Shown here: piece after piece, positions 13,301 through 25,300 of the stretch | Layout: each line of letters begins with the position of its first letter | Position numbering within the stretch: the stretch's first letter is position 1 | DNA from: Ceratotherium simum simum | Taxonomy: Eukaryota > Chordata > Mammalia > Perissodactyla > Rhinocerotidae | DNA: 64,000 nucleotides | Direction: 5' to 3' | Assembly: GCF_000283155.1 (NCBI RefSeq) | Contig: NW_004454179.1 | Location: 11,684,973 to 11,748,972 of the forward strand | Notes under the pieces: generated by a model | Databases searched by the model: none | Told to the model about the DNA's origin: nothing | Seen by the model: only the letters and a program-made list of their open reading frames with translations | Position numbers and translations under genes: made by a program

Positions 13301-16300
13301 TTCTGGTGCTTTAGTAAAGTTCAGATAACTGCTTTTTGGTTTTCTTAGCACAAAGAAAACCTTCTATTTAACCCTTTCGTCCTCTTAGGGCCAGCTGAAT
13401 GACTTTGGTTTATGTGTGCCCTTGATTTCAGGGCTGTGACTAGACAGACAAAAAGCTGAGTTATCATCACAGTTAGCTCACCTTGTCCTTCAAACCCCAG
13501 GGCCTAAAGAGCTAGGAAACCAAAGAAAAAAGGGGAATCCAAGCTAGGCTGTCAACAGATGCCAGGGATGGCTGTAAAACTGGAGAAAAGAAAACCTTCT
13601 CTAGTCCCTTTCCTCTACTTTTTTTCTTGATCTTGAGGTTGGAGGAGAGGGGACTGTCCTATGTATCTTGAGAACTCGGAAAAGGAATGGAAAGGAGCTT
13701 CTCAGCCAGTTCTAATTAGACATGAAGACTGGGGAAAGCTAGGGCCAGTATGATCCAGCCTTAGTTCTGGAGTCACTTAGAACCATGTCCTAGGAGCCTG
13801 TTAGGTGACCAGCTGCAGACTATGGAGTCCAGCCTGGCCTTGTCTGGTTTAGGAGCAGAGCAGCTTGTGACACCTCTAGTATTTCTTCTCCAGCTGCTGA
13901 TCACTGGCACAGAGCAGTTCAACCAGAAACCAAAGAAAGGGATCCAGTTTCTGCAGGAGAAGGGCCTCCTCACCATCCCAATGGACAGCACAGAGGTAGC
14001 CCAGTGGCTCCGAGAGAACCCTCGGCTGGACAAGAAAATGATTGGAGAGTTTGTGAGTGACCGCAAAAACATTGACCTGTTGGAGAGCTTTGTGAGGTGA
14101 GGAAGCTGCAAGGAATGTGGGACATAGTTGGTGATCAGTCTGAGAGGACGGCATCCCTCCCTCAAAGCAGTCTCAGTCAGTTCCTGCTGGTGACCCAGGT
14201 CACAAACTCTTCCTCTTCCCATGATTTATATCTGTTGGACCTGAAACAGTCTCCAGCAAGATAGCTTTAAGAGCCATTCCATTCTGCATAGAGAGCGTTG
14301 GCAAGGGTTGGATCAGGGTTCCTGAGCACAGGGTTCTGGGTTCCGAGGGATGAAGTTTCTAGGCAAGAATGCACTGATGTGAAAAGTACTAAGGTCAGGA
14401 GTTGTAAATTCTGGTCTGTGTTAGAGATGACCAGGAGACACCTCCCTTTACCAGAGCCCTAAGCCTCCTCTATTCCAGTAGGAGAAGGTTAGAGGGACTG
14501 TAACTAATAGAGAGCCCACCATTTGCAGCTTATACATCTTCAGCCTCTTCATTCTTCTTCCTTTCCATGTAGTACCTTCAGCTTTCAGGGTCTACGACTG
14601 GATGAAGCTCTCCGTCTCTATCTGGAAGCCTTCCGCTTGCCTGGGGAAGCACCAGTCATCCAGAGGTTGCTGGAGGCATTCACAGAGCATTGGAGGGTGA
14701 GTTTGAGTGGCAGAGGCTGAGCCCAGCATCTCAAGTTAATTTGACTGAGGGTTTCTATGGCTCCAACTGAAGGACCCAGCTGCTGTCTCCTAAGAAGGCT
14801 GAGAGCAACATCAGTGAACTTTCCATAGAGAAGCCAGCTTCTGTTAAAGAGTTGGCAAGAGGTTGGCCGCTTTCTGGCTGGCACCTCCCTTCTGTACCAG
14901 CATTGACCAGTGGGTTGGTAGTGAGGGTTTGATTGGCCAGAGCAGGGCATTGACACAGGTGGGGTCTTTGCTTTTTCAGAATTGTAATGGCTCCCCATTT
15001 GCCAATAGCGATGCCTGCTTTGCTCTGGCCTATGCTGTCATCATGCTTAATACTGACCAGCACAACCACAATGTTCGCAAACAGAATGCACCCATGACCC
15101 TGGAGGTAAGCTTGGCTTCCCAGCCAACGCAGAGAAGATTCAGCACAGCTTTGGAGGTAGCAGGAAGGACATGGGATTTCCAGTGGGCACAGTGGACAGA
15201 GTTCTGTCCAACGGAATCAGGGAGAGCTGACCAATCCAGAAGGGAAACTGGGGTAGGGAGGTGGGTCCTTTCACTTACTGTTTCCTAAGTCCTATTTACC
15301 ACAGACCCGGGAGTTCCTTGGGTGGGGCTTCAGCATTGACACATGGGGGGAAAAGCTTATTGGCCTGTCTCTAGGAGTTTCGCAAAAACCTAAAAGGTGT
15401 GAATGGAGGCAAGGACTTTGAGCAAGACATCCTGGAAGACATGTACCATGCCATCAAGTGAGTATGTGTGGAGCATGTAGCATCTCTGTTAAGGAGAAGC
15501 ACACTGCTTCCTTTTCCAGATTTTAGAGTCACATCAGACTGCAATGACTCACATATCTGGGATTTAGCCTTGGGACTTAACTGAGCAGCCTCCTCTCTCC
15601 CAACTCATTTTTCTTCCTTAAAGAAGCCTGAACAATACAGGAACTCTAGTATTCTGAGCCAATCTTCAAACTGTCCCTGCGAAGTGGAGTGTCATTTTTC
15701 AAACCCAAAGCCTTCTGGGGCTGGTAGAGAACCCAAGATGGCTGCTGGAGGGTGAGGTTTGGGTCAGAGTTTAGAGATGGGACACTTAGTTTTCTACTGT
15801 AAATCAGAAAAGGTAGAGACAATTGTTCATCCTCTCATACCCAGAAAGAATGTGAGATCTTACTATAGTACTAAAGGCCCCACTTAGAGACAGGGCTTTG
15901 AGATTATTGGGGATTATGGGACGCTTCCTTTCTTTCTCCCTGGTCCCACTATTGGGTGGGAAGCTGACCACTGAACTGCAGTTTTGATGACCTCTCATTG
16001 ATGGAAAGTGCCAGTATGGGTGAAGCCCCTTGTCCTAGTTTGGAACCAGTCAGGTTCACAGCAGTGCACCTCCTCCTTCCCTTACCTCCTTACAGGAATG
16101 AGGAAATTGTGATGCCTGAGGAGCAGACAGGCTTGGTTCGGGAAAACTATGTGTGGAATGTGCTGCTTCATCGAGGTGCCACCCTAGAGGGCATATTCTT
16201 GCGTGTGCCTGCTGGCAGCTACGATCTTGACCTCTTCACCATGACCTGGGGCCCCACTATTGCTGCTCTCTCTTATGTCTTTGACAAAAGCGTTGAGGAG

Positions 16301-19300
16301 ACAATCATCCAGAAAGCCATCTCAGGCTTCAGGTAACCTGGCTTTGGCCTTAGTCTTGACCTCCTCCCACCTCTCTGAGCTAACATGGTTGCCTCCATGC
16401 CTCTCTGACTCCTACTCTTATTTTCTGTAGAATGGGGTTCCTCCTGAGTTTTTGGAGGGAGGCTAAAGCTTAGGACAGACTCAAGAGTAAAAGGTTTCTT
16501 CCTGGGACTGATTGGGGAAGAATCCCAAGCAAGCCTCCTCAGGGACTTGGAAGGGCTGCCCAGCCTTCCAGTGACTGTTTCTGGGATGTGACATTACAGG
16601 AAATGCGCCATGATCTCCGCCCACTATGGCCTCAGCGATGTGTTTGACAATCTCATCATCTCTCTGTGCAAATTCACAGCTCTCAGCAGTGAGGTGAGCA
16701 GGGGCAGGAACTATGCATTTGGAGTTCCAAAGGAGGACCTCTCTTTTAGCCATGGATCTACCCTTATCTGTGGAGCTGGTTTCCCTCAGCATATTCCCTC
16801 ACTCCCCCTAGACTACAGTAGAGCTTAGGCCATTTCTGTCTCGCACAGAAATGGAGACATCCCAATGTGATGGAGATGGGAGAGAAGATGCAATAGTGGG
16901 GAAGGCCTTAACCAGGTTAGCCCTTCCCACTAGTATTAAGGGGAATTGAAGCGGAGCCAGCATAACGACCCTCAGGGAAACATAGGTAAGGGCCTAAGAG
17001 AATCTCTTTTCCAGACATTTGCCAGGCCCTAAGCTTCTTCGTTTCTTCTTTTCCAGTCTATTGAGAACCTGCCCAGTGTTTTTGGAAGCAACCCTAAAGC
17101 CCACATTGCAGCCAAGACAGTATTCCATTTGGCCCATCGTCATGGTGACATCCTACGGGAGGGCTGGAAGAATATCATGGAGGCCATGCTACAGCTCTTC
17201 CGAGCCCAACTGCTGCCCAAAGCTATGGTGGAGGTAATTCTTGGTAGGAGACTAATCGACCATAACAAGGCAAGAGCTCCAAGATTATGTGCTGTCTGTA
17301 AATAGAACTGGTTGAGAGTAGCACTGGGTCTGATGCCTGCTGAAGCTTACCAGGAACACCTCAAGTGTAAGACCACAGATCTTGGGTTGGGGGGATAGCT
17401 GTAAAGGAAGGCTGGTAGAAGCCATTGCCAGTCACCAGTTGGAAGGGGCCTAGTCAATAGTGTAGGGCGGAGAGCTACAGGAAGAAAGCCAGAGAACTTT
17501 GCATGGAGGAGCAGGAAATGCAAAGGGCCTATGGAAAGAAATTATTCTTAACCGATTTTCCAGGTAGAAGACTTCGTGGATCCCAATGGCAAAATCTCTC
17601 TACAGCGGGAGGAGACACCATCAAACCGGTGAGGGCAGATCAGAGGCTGAAGGCCTTGGGGGAAGGGAAGGTCAAAACTCTGGAGCTCACTGGGGGTTGT
17701 ACTTTTTTTCTACAGAGGAGAGTCGACAGTGCTGAGCTTCGTGAGCTGGCTGACACTAAGTGGTACTGAGCAGTCTAGTGTGCGGGGCCCGTCCACTGAG
17801 AACCAAGAGGCCAAGAGAGTGGCCTTGGACTGTATCAAGGTAACTACCCCTGCCTACCCTTGGTGAACAAGCCTAGACCCCTCCCTACTGGACAGACGCT
17901 ACCCTATGAACCAAAGAATAGAATTATCCAGGGCTTGTGACCAGAGCTGAGTCCTTCTGCCCTCTCTCCCTCGCTCTTGGGAACATTCTGTTCCCTCCAG
18001 CCCTTGTCACTCACCCCCCTCTCTCTTGTGCCCCCTCTAGCAATGTGACCCAGAAAAGATGATCACAGAAAGCAAGTTCCTCCAGCTAGAGTCACTGCAG
18101 GAACTCATGAAGGTACAGAATGAAGAGGAAAGAGGGATGAAAGGACTGGTTGGGTCTGGGAGGGGAGTCAGGGACAGTGGTATATGCCTCAATTTCTGTC
18201 AGGGCAGGGCCAGTGGCTAGCTTCTCCTCCATGACTACTTTCCTGCTGTTGTTCTCCAGGCTCTGGTCTCAGTGACACCAGATGAAGAGACATATGATGA
18301 GGAGGATGCTGCTTTCTGCCTGGAGATGCTGCTGAGGATTGTGCTAGAGAACAGGTAGAAGGCAGTCTCTAGGCAGGCCTCATACTGGCTTGTGCCAAAG
18401 GGATGGAAGCCTGGGGCCATCTTGCAGAGTGAGCTCTAGGGGCAAGAAGCACATGAAGCTGTGAGCGGTGGAGGACAAGCTTGCTCATTACACCTGCCTA
18501 CTTAGGGTATAATACCAATAAGCCCTGAAAGGCCTAGCCTGCATCAGAAAGAGAGGGTTATTGCCCAGTGGCCTCTCCAGCTGAGACTATCCTCAACCCT
18601 TATGTTCCTCAGGGACCGTGTGGGCTGTGTGTGGCAGACTGTTCGAGACCATCTGTACCACCTGTGTGTCCAGGCACAGGATTTCTGCTTCCTTGTGGAG
18701 CGGGCGGTAGTGGGGTTGCTGCGCCTGGCCATTCGGCTACTCCGGAGAGAAGAGATCAGTGGCCAGGTAAGGAGAGTGCAGCTGGGAAGGCAGGAAGGTA
18801 TGCAGGGGACCAAAGCGACAGTGTCCAAAGCTATGGTAGAGGTAATTCTTGGTAGGAGACTAGTTGACCATAACAAGGCAAGAGCTCCAGTGTATACTCT
18901 GACAGAGTATACATTTAGTGCCCCATAGCATGAACCCAGTAACCTACCACAGGGCTGAGGGAGTCTAACAGGTGGCGTTGGGGGTAGTGTGGCCTCAGGC
19001 ATGAAGCTGGTACTCAACACCTCTGCAGGCTCCTCTGAATCTGCTCTGTAGGGCTGGACAGCTGCTACCTTATGGCAGTCCCAGCCCTATACCTGATTTC
19101 CTGGCTCTCATGCTTAGGACCCTCCTGAGATCTCTTGGTCCAACTATAAAAGACAGCCAGCATAGAACTAATAAGTGAGTTCAGCAAGGTCATAGGATAT
19201 AAGATCAACACACAAAAACTAATCACATTTCTATATACTAATAATAAATATATGGAAAATAAAACCAAAAACACAGTACCATTTACAAGTGCTCCAAAGG

Positions 19301-22300
19301 AAATGAAATACTTAGATATACACCTAACAAAACATATATAGGATCTATATGCTGACAATTACAAAATGCTAATGAAAGGTATCAAAGAAGACCAAAATAA
19401 ATGAAAGAGGTATACCATGTTTATGGATTGGGAGACTCAACATACTAAAGATGTCAGTTCTTCCCAAATTGTTGTACAAGTTTAATGCAACTCCTATGAA
19501 AATCCCAGCAAGGTTTTTTTGTAGACATAGACAAGCTTATTCTAAAATTTAGATGGAAAAGCAAAGGCCTTAGAATAGCCAAAAATCTTGAGAAAGAAGA
19601 AAGTGGCAGGAATCACTCATCTGATATTAAGGCTTACTATATAGCTACAGTAATGAAGACTGTGTGGTATTTGTGGAGGGATAGACACACAGATCAATGG
19701 AACAGAAGAGAGAACCCAGAAATAGACCCACACAAAGATGCTCCACTAATCTTTTGACAAAGGTGCAAAAACAATTCAATGGAGGAAAGATAGCCCTTTT
19801 CAATTGCCAGAGAAATTGAAATTCATGGGGAGAGTGGGGGAGAAATAAACCTTGACCTAAGCCTCATACGTTATAGAACAATTAACTCAAAATGAATCAT
19901 AGATTTAAATGTAAAATGTAGGGGCCGGCCCCGTGGCTTGGTGGTTAAGTGAGCGCGCTCCACTGCTGGCGACCCGGGTTCGGATCCCGGGCTCGCACCG
20001 ACGCGCTGCTTCTCCGGCCATGCTGAGGCCGCGTCCCACATACAGCAACTAGAAGGATGTGCAGCTATGACACACAACTATCTACTGGGGCTTTGGGGGG
20101 GAAAAATAAATAAATAAAATCTTAAAAAAAAAAAAAAATGTAAAATGTAAAACTATGCAACTTTTAGGAAGAAACATAGGAGGAGACCTTTGGGAGCTAG
20201 GCAGAGTTCTTAGACTTGACACCAAAAGCACAATCCATAAAAAGAAAAATTGATAAATTGGATTTCATCAGTATAAAAACTTTGACTTTATGAGAGCACA
20301 TGTGAAAAGGATGAAAAGACAAGGAGCATATGTTTGCAAATCACATATCTGAAAAAAAACTAATATCTGAACTATAAAAGAATTCAAAACACAACAGTAA
20401 AAAAAAATCCAATTAGAAAATGGGCAAAAGATATGAACAGACATATTACTGAAGAAGACATACAGATGGCAAATAAGCACATGAAGACATTAAATGACAT
20501 TTAGCATCATTAGCCAGCAGGGAAATGCAAGTTGAAACCATGATGAGATATCACTACCCACCTACCAGAATGGCTAAAGTAAAAGATAGTGATAGGGGCT
20601 GGCCCGGTGGCGCAGGCGGTTAAGTGCGTGCGCTCTGCTGTTGCGGCCCGGGATTCGCCGGTTCGGATCCCAGGTGCGCACCGACGCACCACTTGTCAAG
20701 CCATGCTGTGGTGGCGTCCCACATAAAGTGGAGGAAGATGGGCATGGATGTTAGCCCAGGGCCAGTCTTCCTCAGCAAAAAGAGGAGGATTGGCAGATGT
20801 TACTCAGGGCCAATCTTCCTAAAAAAAAAAAAAAAAAATAGTGATAATACCAAATGCTAGCAAGGATGTGGGTCCCTCATACATTGCTGGTGGGAATGTA
20901 AAATGGTACAGCTACTCTGTTGGTAGTTTCTTTTAAAACGAAACATGCAATTACCGCACAATCCAACAATTGCACTCTTGAGCATTTATTCCAGAGAAAT
21001 GAAAGCTTACTTTCTCATAAAAACCTATACATGAATGTTATAGAAGCTTTATTTGTAATAGCCAAAAAGTGGAATCAGCCCAGATGATTTTCAACAGGTG
21101 AATAGTTAGACTGTTACATATGTACAGTGGAATACTATTCAGCAATTAAAAGTAACAAACTTGATACATGCAACAACTTAGATGAATCTCTAAGGAATAA
21201 TGCTGAGTGAAAAAAAACAATCCCAAAAGGTTATATACTATATAATTCCATTCACAGAACATTTTTGAAATGACTAAATTTTAGAAGTTGTGGACAGATT
21301 GCCAGGGGTTAGGGATGGGGACAGGAAAAAGGCAGACGTGGTTATAGAAGGGATCCTGTGGTGTTGGAACTATTTAGAATCATGACTAGTGGTGGATACA
21401 CAAACCTACACAGGTGATTCAGTTGTGTAGAACTTAACACACATGCATACACATATGACTACAAGTAAAACTGGGGAAATCGGAATAAGATCAGTGGATT
21501 ATATCACTGGTGATGATATTATACTATATAGTTTTATGTAATGTTACCATTGGGGTAAACTGGGCAAAGTGTATAATGGATCTCTTTGTATTAGTTCTTA
21601 CAACTGCATATGAATCTATAGTTATCTCCGTAAAAATTTCAATAAAAAAAAAATCGGAAAAAAAAAAGAAAACCAGCAGCAGTACCCTAAGTTGGGTCCT
21701 AGCCAAACTGTCCTCACTGGCCTAAGGAGACTGATGGGGAAGGAGATGAGACAAGGATCTGTGTGCCCACTTCCTACTTCCTGCTCCCCACCTCCACCCC
21801 AGGTACTGCTCTCGCTGCGAATTTTGCTACTAATGAAGCCCAGCGTGCTGTCCCGAGTCAGTCACCAGGTAGCCTATGGGCTCCATGAACTCCTTAAGAC
21901 CAACGCAGCCAACATCCACTCAAGTGATGACTGGGCCACTCTTTTCACGCTGCTGGAGTGCATTGGCTCGGGCGTAAAGCCTCCAGCTGCCCTGCAGGCC
22001 ACAGCCCGGGCCGATGCACCTGATGCCGGTAAGCCCTTTCCCAGGGAGATCCACGCTGGCAGATAAACAGTTATGGCCCCAGGGGTTGAGACAAAAAACA
22101 AAACAGTTTATTGCATTCAGCAGATTAAACACCCCTGGCTTCTGCCATCTGCTTCCAGAGCTTCCTGTGCCCGCTGGACTCTCCCCAGCACCCACAGGTT
22201 AAACAGCAGGAAGGCAAGTAGGCAACAGAGAAGGCCATGAAGCCAGGCTTCCTACTGTCCTGAGGACTGTTTTCTCAGAAACTGTCCTCACTGCCACCTC

Positions 22301-25300
22301 CTCCCCTGACAGCTGCTACTAGATGCCATCAGGAGCCCAAATTAGTCTGCTGCCGCATTTGGTCAAGAGAGAAGCTGTCCAGGCCATCCTTCAGCCCTCT
22401 GGTGACAGGGCTGAAACTAAGCCAGATCAAGAGAGAGGAGGCCAGGCTTCAGCACCTTTCTTCTGAGAGCTGAAATTATCCCTCATCCCAATGTCCCCAT
22501 CCCCACCCTGACACTTGCCCTTCTACCTGCCGGCTCAGGGGCCCAATCAGACAGTGAACTTCCATCCTACCATCAAAATGATGTAAGCCTGGACCGAGGG
22601 TACACTTCTGACTCAGAGGTCTACACTGACCATGGCAGGCCTGGCAAGATCCACCGATCAGCCACAGACGCTGACGTCGTCAACAGCGGTTGGTTAGTGG
22701 TAAGTGAGCATATGGGCAGCCAGTGAGTCTTCCCTCCTTGGCCTATAGGAAAGAATACTGGTCTTCTGAGAGGGCATCTAGGGGAAGATGGGGGTGAAGC
22801 CTGGGTTCCCAGATCCTCTGTGTACTTTACAGGTGGGGAAGGATGACATCGATAACTCCAAGCCAGGGCCGGCGCCCAGCCGGCCAGGCCCTTCACCCCT
22901 GGTCAATCAGTACAGCCTAACAGTGGGGCTGGACCTTGGGCCACATGACACTAAGTCCCTGCTTAAGTGTGTGGAATCACTGTCCTTCATCGTGCGTGAC
23001 GCTGCCCACATCACACCTGACAACTTTGAGCTCTGCGTCAAGACTCTCCGCATCTTTGTGGAGGCCAGTCTGAATGGCGGTGGGTCACCTGATGAAGGGG
23101 CAGTTGGGGAGTAGCCATGTGAATATATGGGGAAAAGGGAGGAAAAAGCAGGTCATTTCTGCCCATGGATGTGGAAATGTGACCTCAGTCTGGCTCTGCT
23201 CAGGGTGCAAGTCTCAGGAGAAACGTGGCAAGATTCACAAATATGACAGCAAAGGGAACCGCTTCAAGAAGAAATCCAAGGACGGCTCAGTGCTTCGGCG
23301 GCCTAGGACCTCCAGCCAACATGCTGCTCGGGGCGGGCACAGTGACGACGATGAGGATGAAGGCGTGCCTGCCAGCTACCATACGGTGTCTTTACAGGTC
23401 AGTCAGGACGTAAGTATGGCACCCTTTACTTCCTCTCCTCTCCCCGCGCCTGACATTGGGAGCCTGGGCAGTGCCAGGGACAGCCAGGGCTGAGAGGAAG
23501 GGCCTATATTTTCTAGCCCAGGCCCTTGGCCACCACCTCCACAGTGTTCCTCTACGCAAGACCATTTGCAAGTCTTTGTTTAATTTTTAAATTCAGGTTT
23601 ATTTTTTGAATAGGTAAGACATGCACATGGTACAAAGTTCAAAAGGTACAAAAGGGTAAATAGATAAAAGTTAAGTCCCATTCCATTCCTGTTTCCAGCC
23701 ACTAAGTTCCCCTCACCAGAGGCAACCACTGCCACCAGTTTTCTATCCTTCCAGAGTTATTCTGTGTCTATTCAAGGCATATAAAATTTATTTTATGAGC
23801 AGACTTTATATCACTAAATAAATGGAGAACTAATTGCCTTAAATAGAATGACTTTAGAAAAATGATGAAAAGAAAAAATTATTAAATCTGGCCAGACACT
23901 ATTGCCCATCAAAGCCTCTGAGCCTGAGGTTTGCTTTCTGTTTTTAAAATGAGAGTAACAAGATGAGGCTTTATCTGTCATCAGAAGGTGTCAAAAAGAA
24001 TTGAAAAGAAAGTACCTTTCTCACTGTGTACTCAGCGTCATTAAATACTTAGTCCACATGTCTCCTCAAGTCTCCTCTACTAGAAGTAATATCCAACTTT
24101 GAGAAACACTGGCTAGGACTGGGGCAACCAGCTCATAAAGTTCGAGGAGAACAGAGTGGTGAGGGGGTGGAGTATGGTGTGATTGGTACCAGGAGCTCCC
24201 TTGAGAACTCAGTCAGGGACAGTGAGGGGGACGGGGGGGTGGTTCCACCACACCTAACCCCACTCATGTCCTGCCCCTCCTGTGACCCCAGTTGCTAGAC
24301 CTGATGCACACCCTGCACACGCGGGCAGCCTCTATCTACAGCTCATGGGCAGAGGAGCAGGGCCACCTGGAGACAGGTGGCCGGAAGATTGAAGCGGATT
24401 CACGCACCCTCTGGGCCCGCTGCTGGTGCCCTTTACTGCAGGGTAAACCTCCAGGGAGCAAGCAGGGCAGGGGCAGAGGTGGAGCTGAAACTTGGGAAGT
24501 ACCAGGATCAGGATGCCTGAAGGATCCTGAGCCTGTTCTCGCTCTCAGGCATTGCCTGCCTGTGCTGTGACGCCCGGCGCCAGGTGCGGATGCAGGCGCT
24601 GACCTATCTGCAGCGAGCACTACTGGTACATGATCTGCAAAAGCTAGACGCCCTGGAATGGGAGTCCTGTTTTAACAAGGTAGGACTTCCCTCTGGTATT
24701 AAGGTACAGTTCAAATCCTTAAGACAAGGAGAGCCAGGCAGCCTGAAGAGCCTCTAACGTCAGTCCTCAGCCTGCATCATACCTTCCTTTCTGCTCTTTA
24801 TTCATTCACCCCAGCCCCTGGCTTCCTTGGGGCAAGGCTGCCAACGGACTCTACTAGGGAGACATTGGCTCTTTACCCACCAGGTGCTGTTTCCTCTACT
24901 GACCAAGCTCTTGGAGAACATCAGCCCTGCAGATGTGGGCGGGATGGAAGAGACCCGGATGAGGGCTTCCACACTGCTCTCTAAGGTACTGCTTACCACC
25001 CGGCACCTACCCACTCTCCCTACAGCTGCCTCTTCCCAAGGAGGGAAGCCACAGCTTCTGGCAGGACCTAGAGATGCAGTATAGATGCTCAGGACCCCCA
25101 CCTATGGAGACTCAGCAGGACCCAGGGACTTGGGAGGGTTCTGAAATTCAGAGGAATCTCTGATCTAAGATTTCCCTGCAAGATAGGGTAGGCTTGCCTC
25201 CCAGCCTTGGAGAGGGGTGCAGAAGGCTCCCACCCTACCCTCGGCTGAAAGGGGCTGGTGGGCCATAGGTCTTCCTGCAGCACCTGTCTCCACTGCTGTC

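Larger units (their letters stand above)
19150..21665 (+). mobile_element. 5'-truncated L1 (LINE-1) fossil in GBF1 intron
   Basis: The sequence resembles the C-terminal part of L1 ORF2 (for example GAGTTCAGCAAGGTCATAGG and TTATGGATTGGGAGACTCAA) and runs into a typical 3' UTR ending AAATTTCAATAAA plus an A tract. Many stops break the reading frame, so it is inactive. Two ERE SINEs are inserted in it, so the L1 is the older insertion. It lies in the sense direction of GBF1. Confidence 0.88.

Noticed and set aside
18767..18841. A separate pseudo-exon made by the duplicated donor
   Set aside because: No polypyrimidine tract or good acceptor precedes it. Only an extension of the preceding exon is plausible, which is reported as a finding.
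19921..20138. Possible tRNA gene (A and B box-like sequences)
   Set aside because: The B box belongs to an ERE SINE with an A tail and target duplications. There is no cloverleaf acceptor stem.
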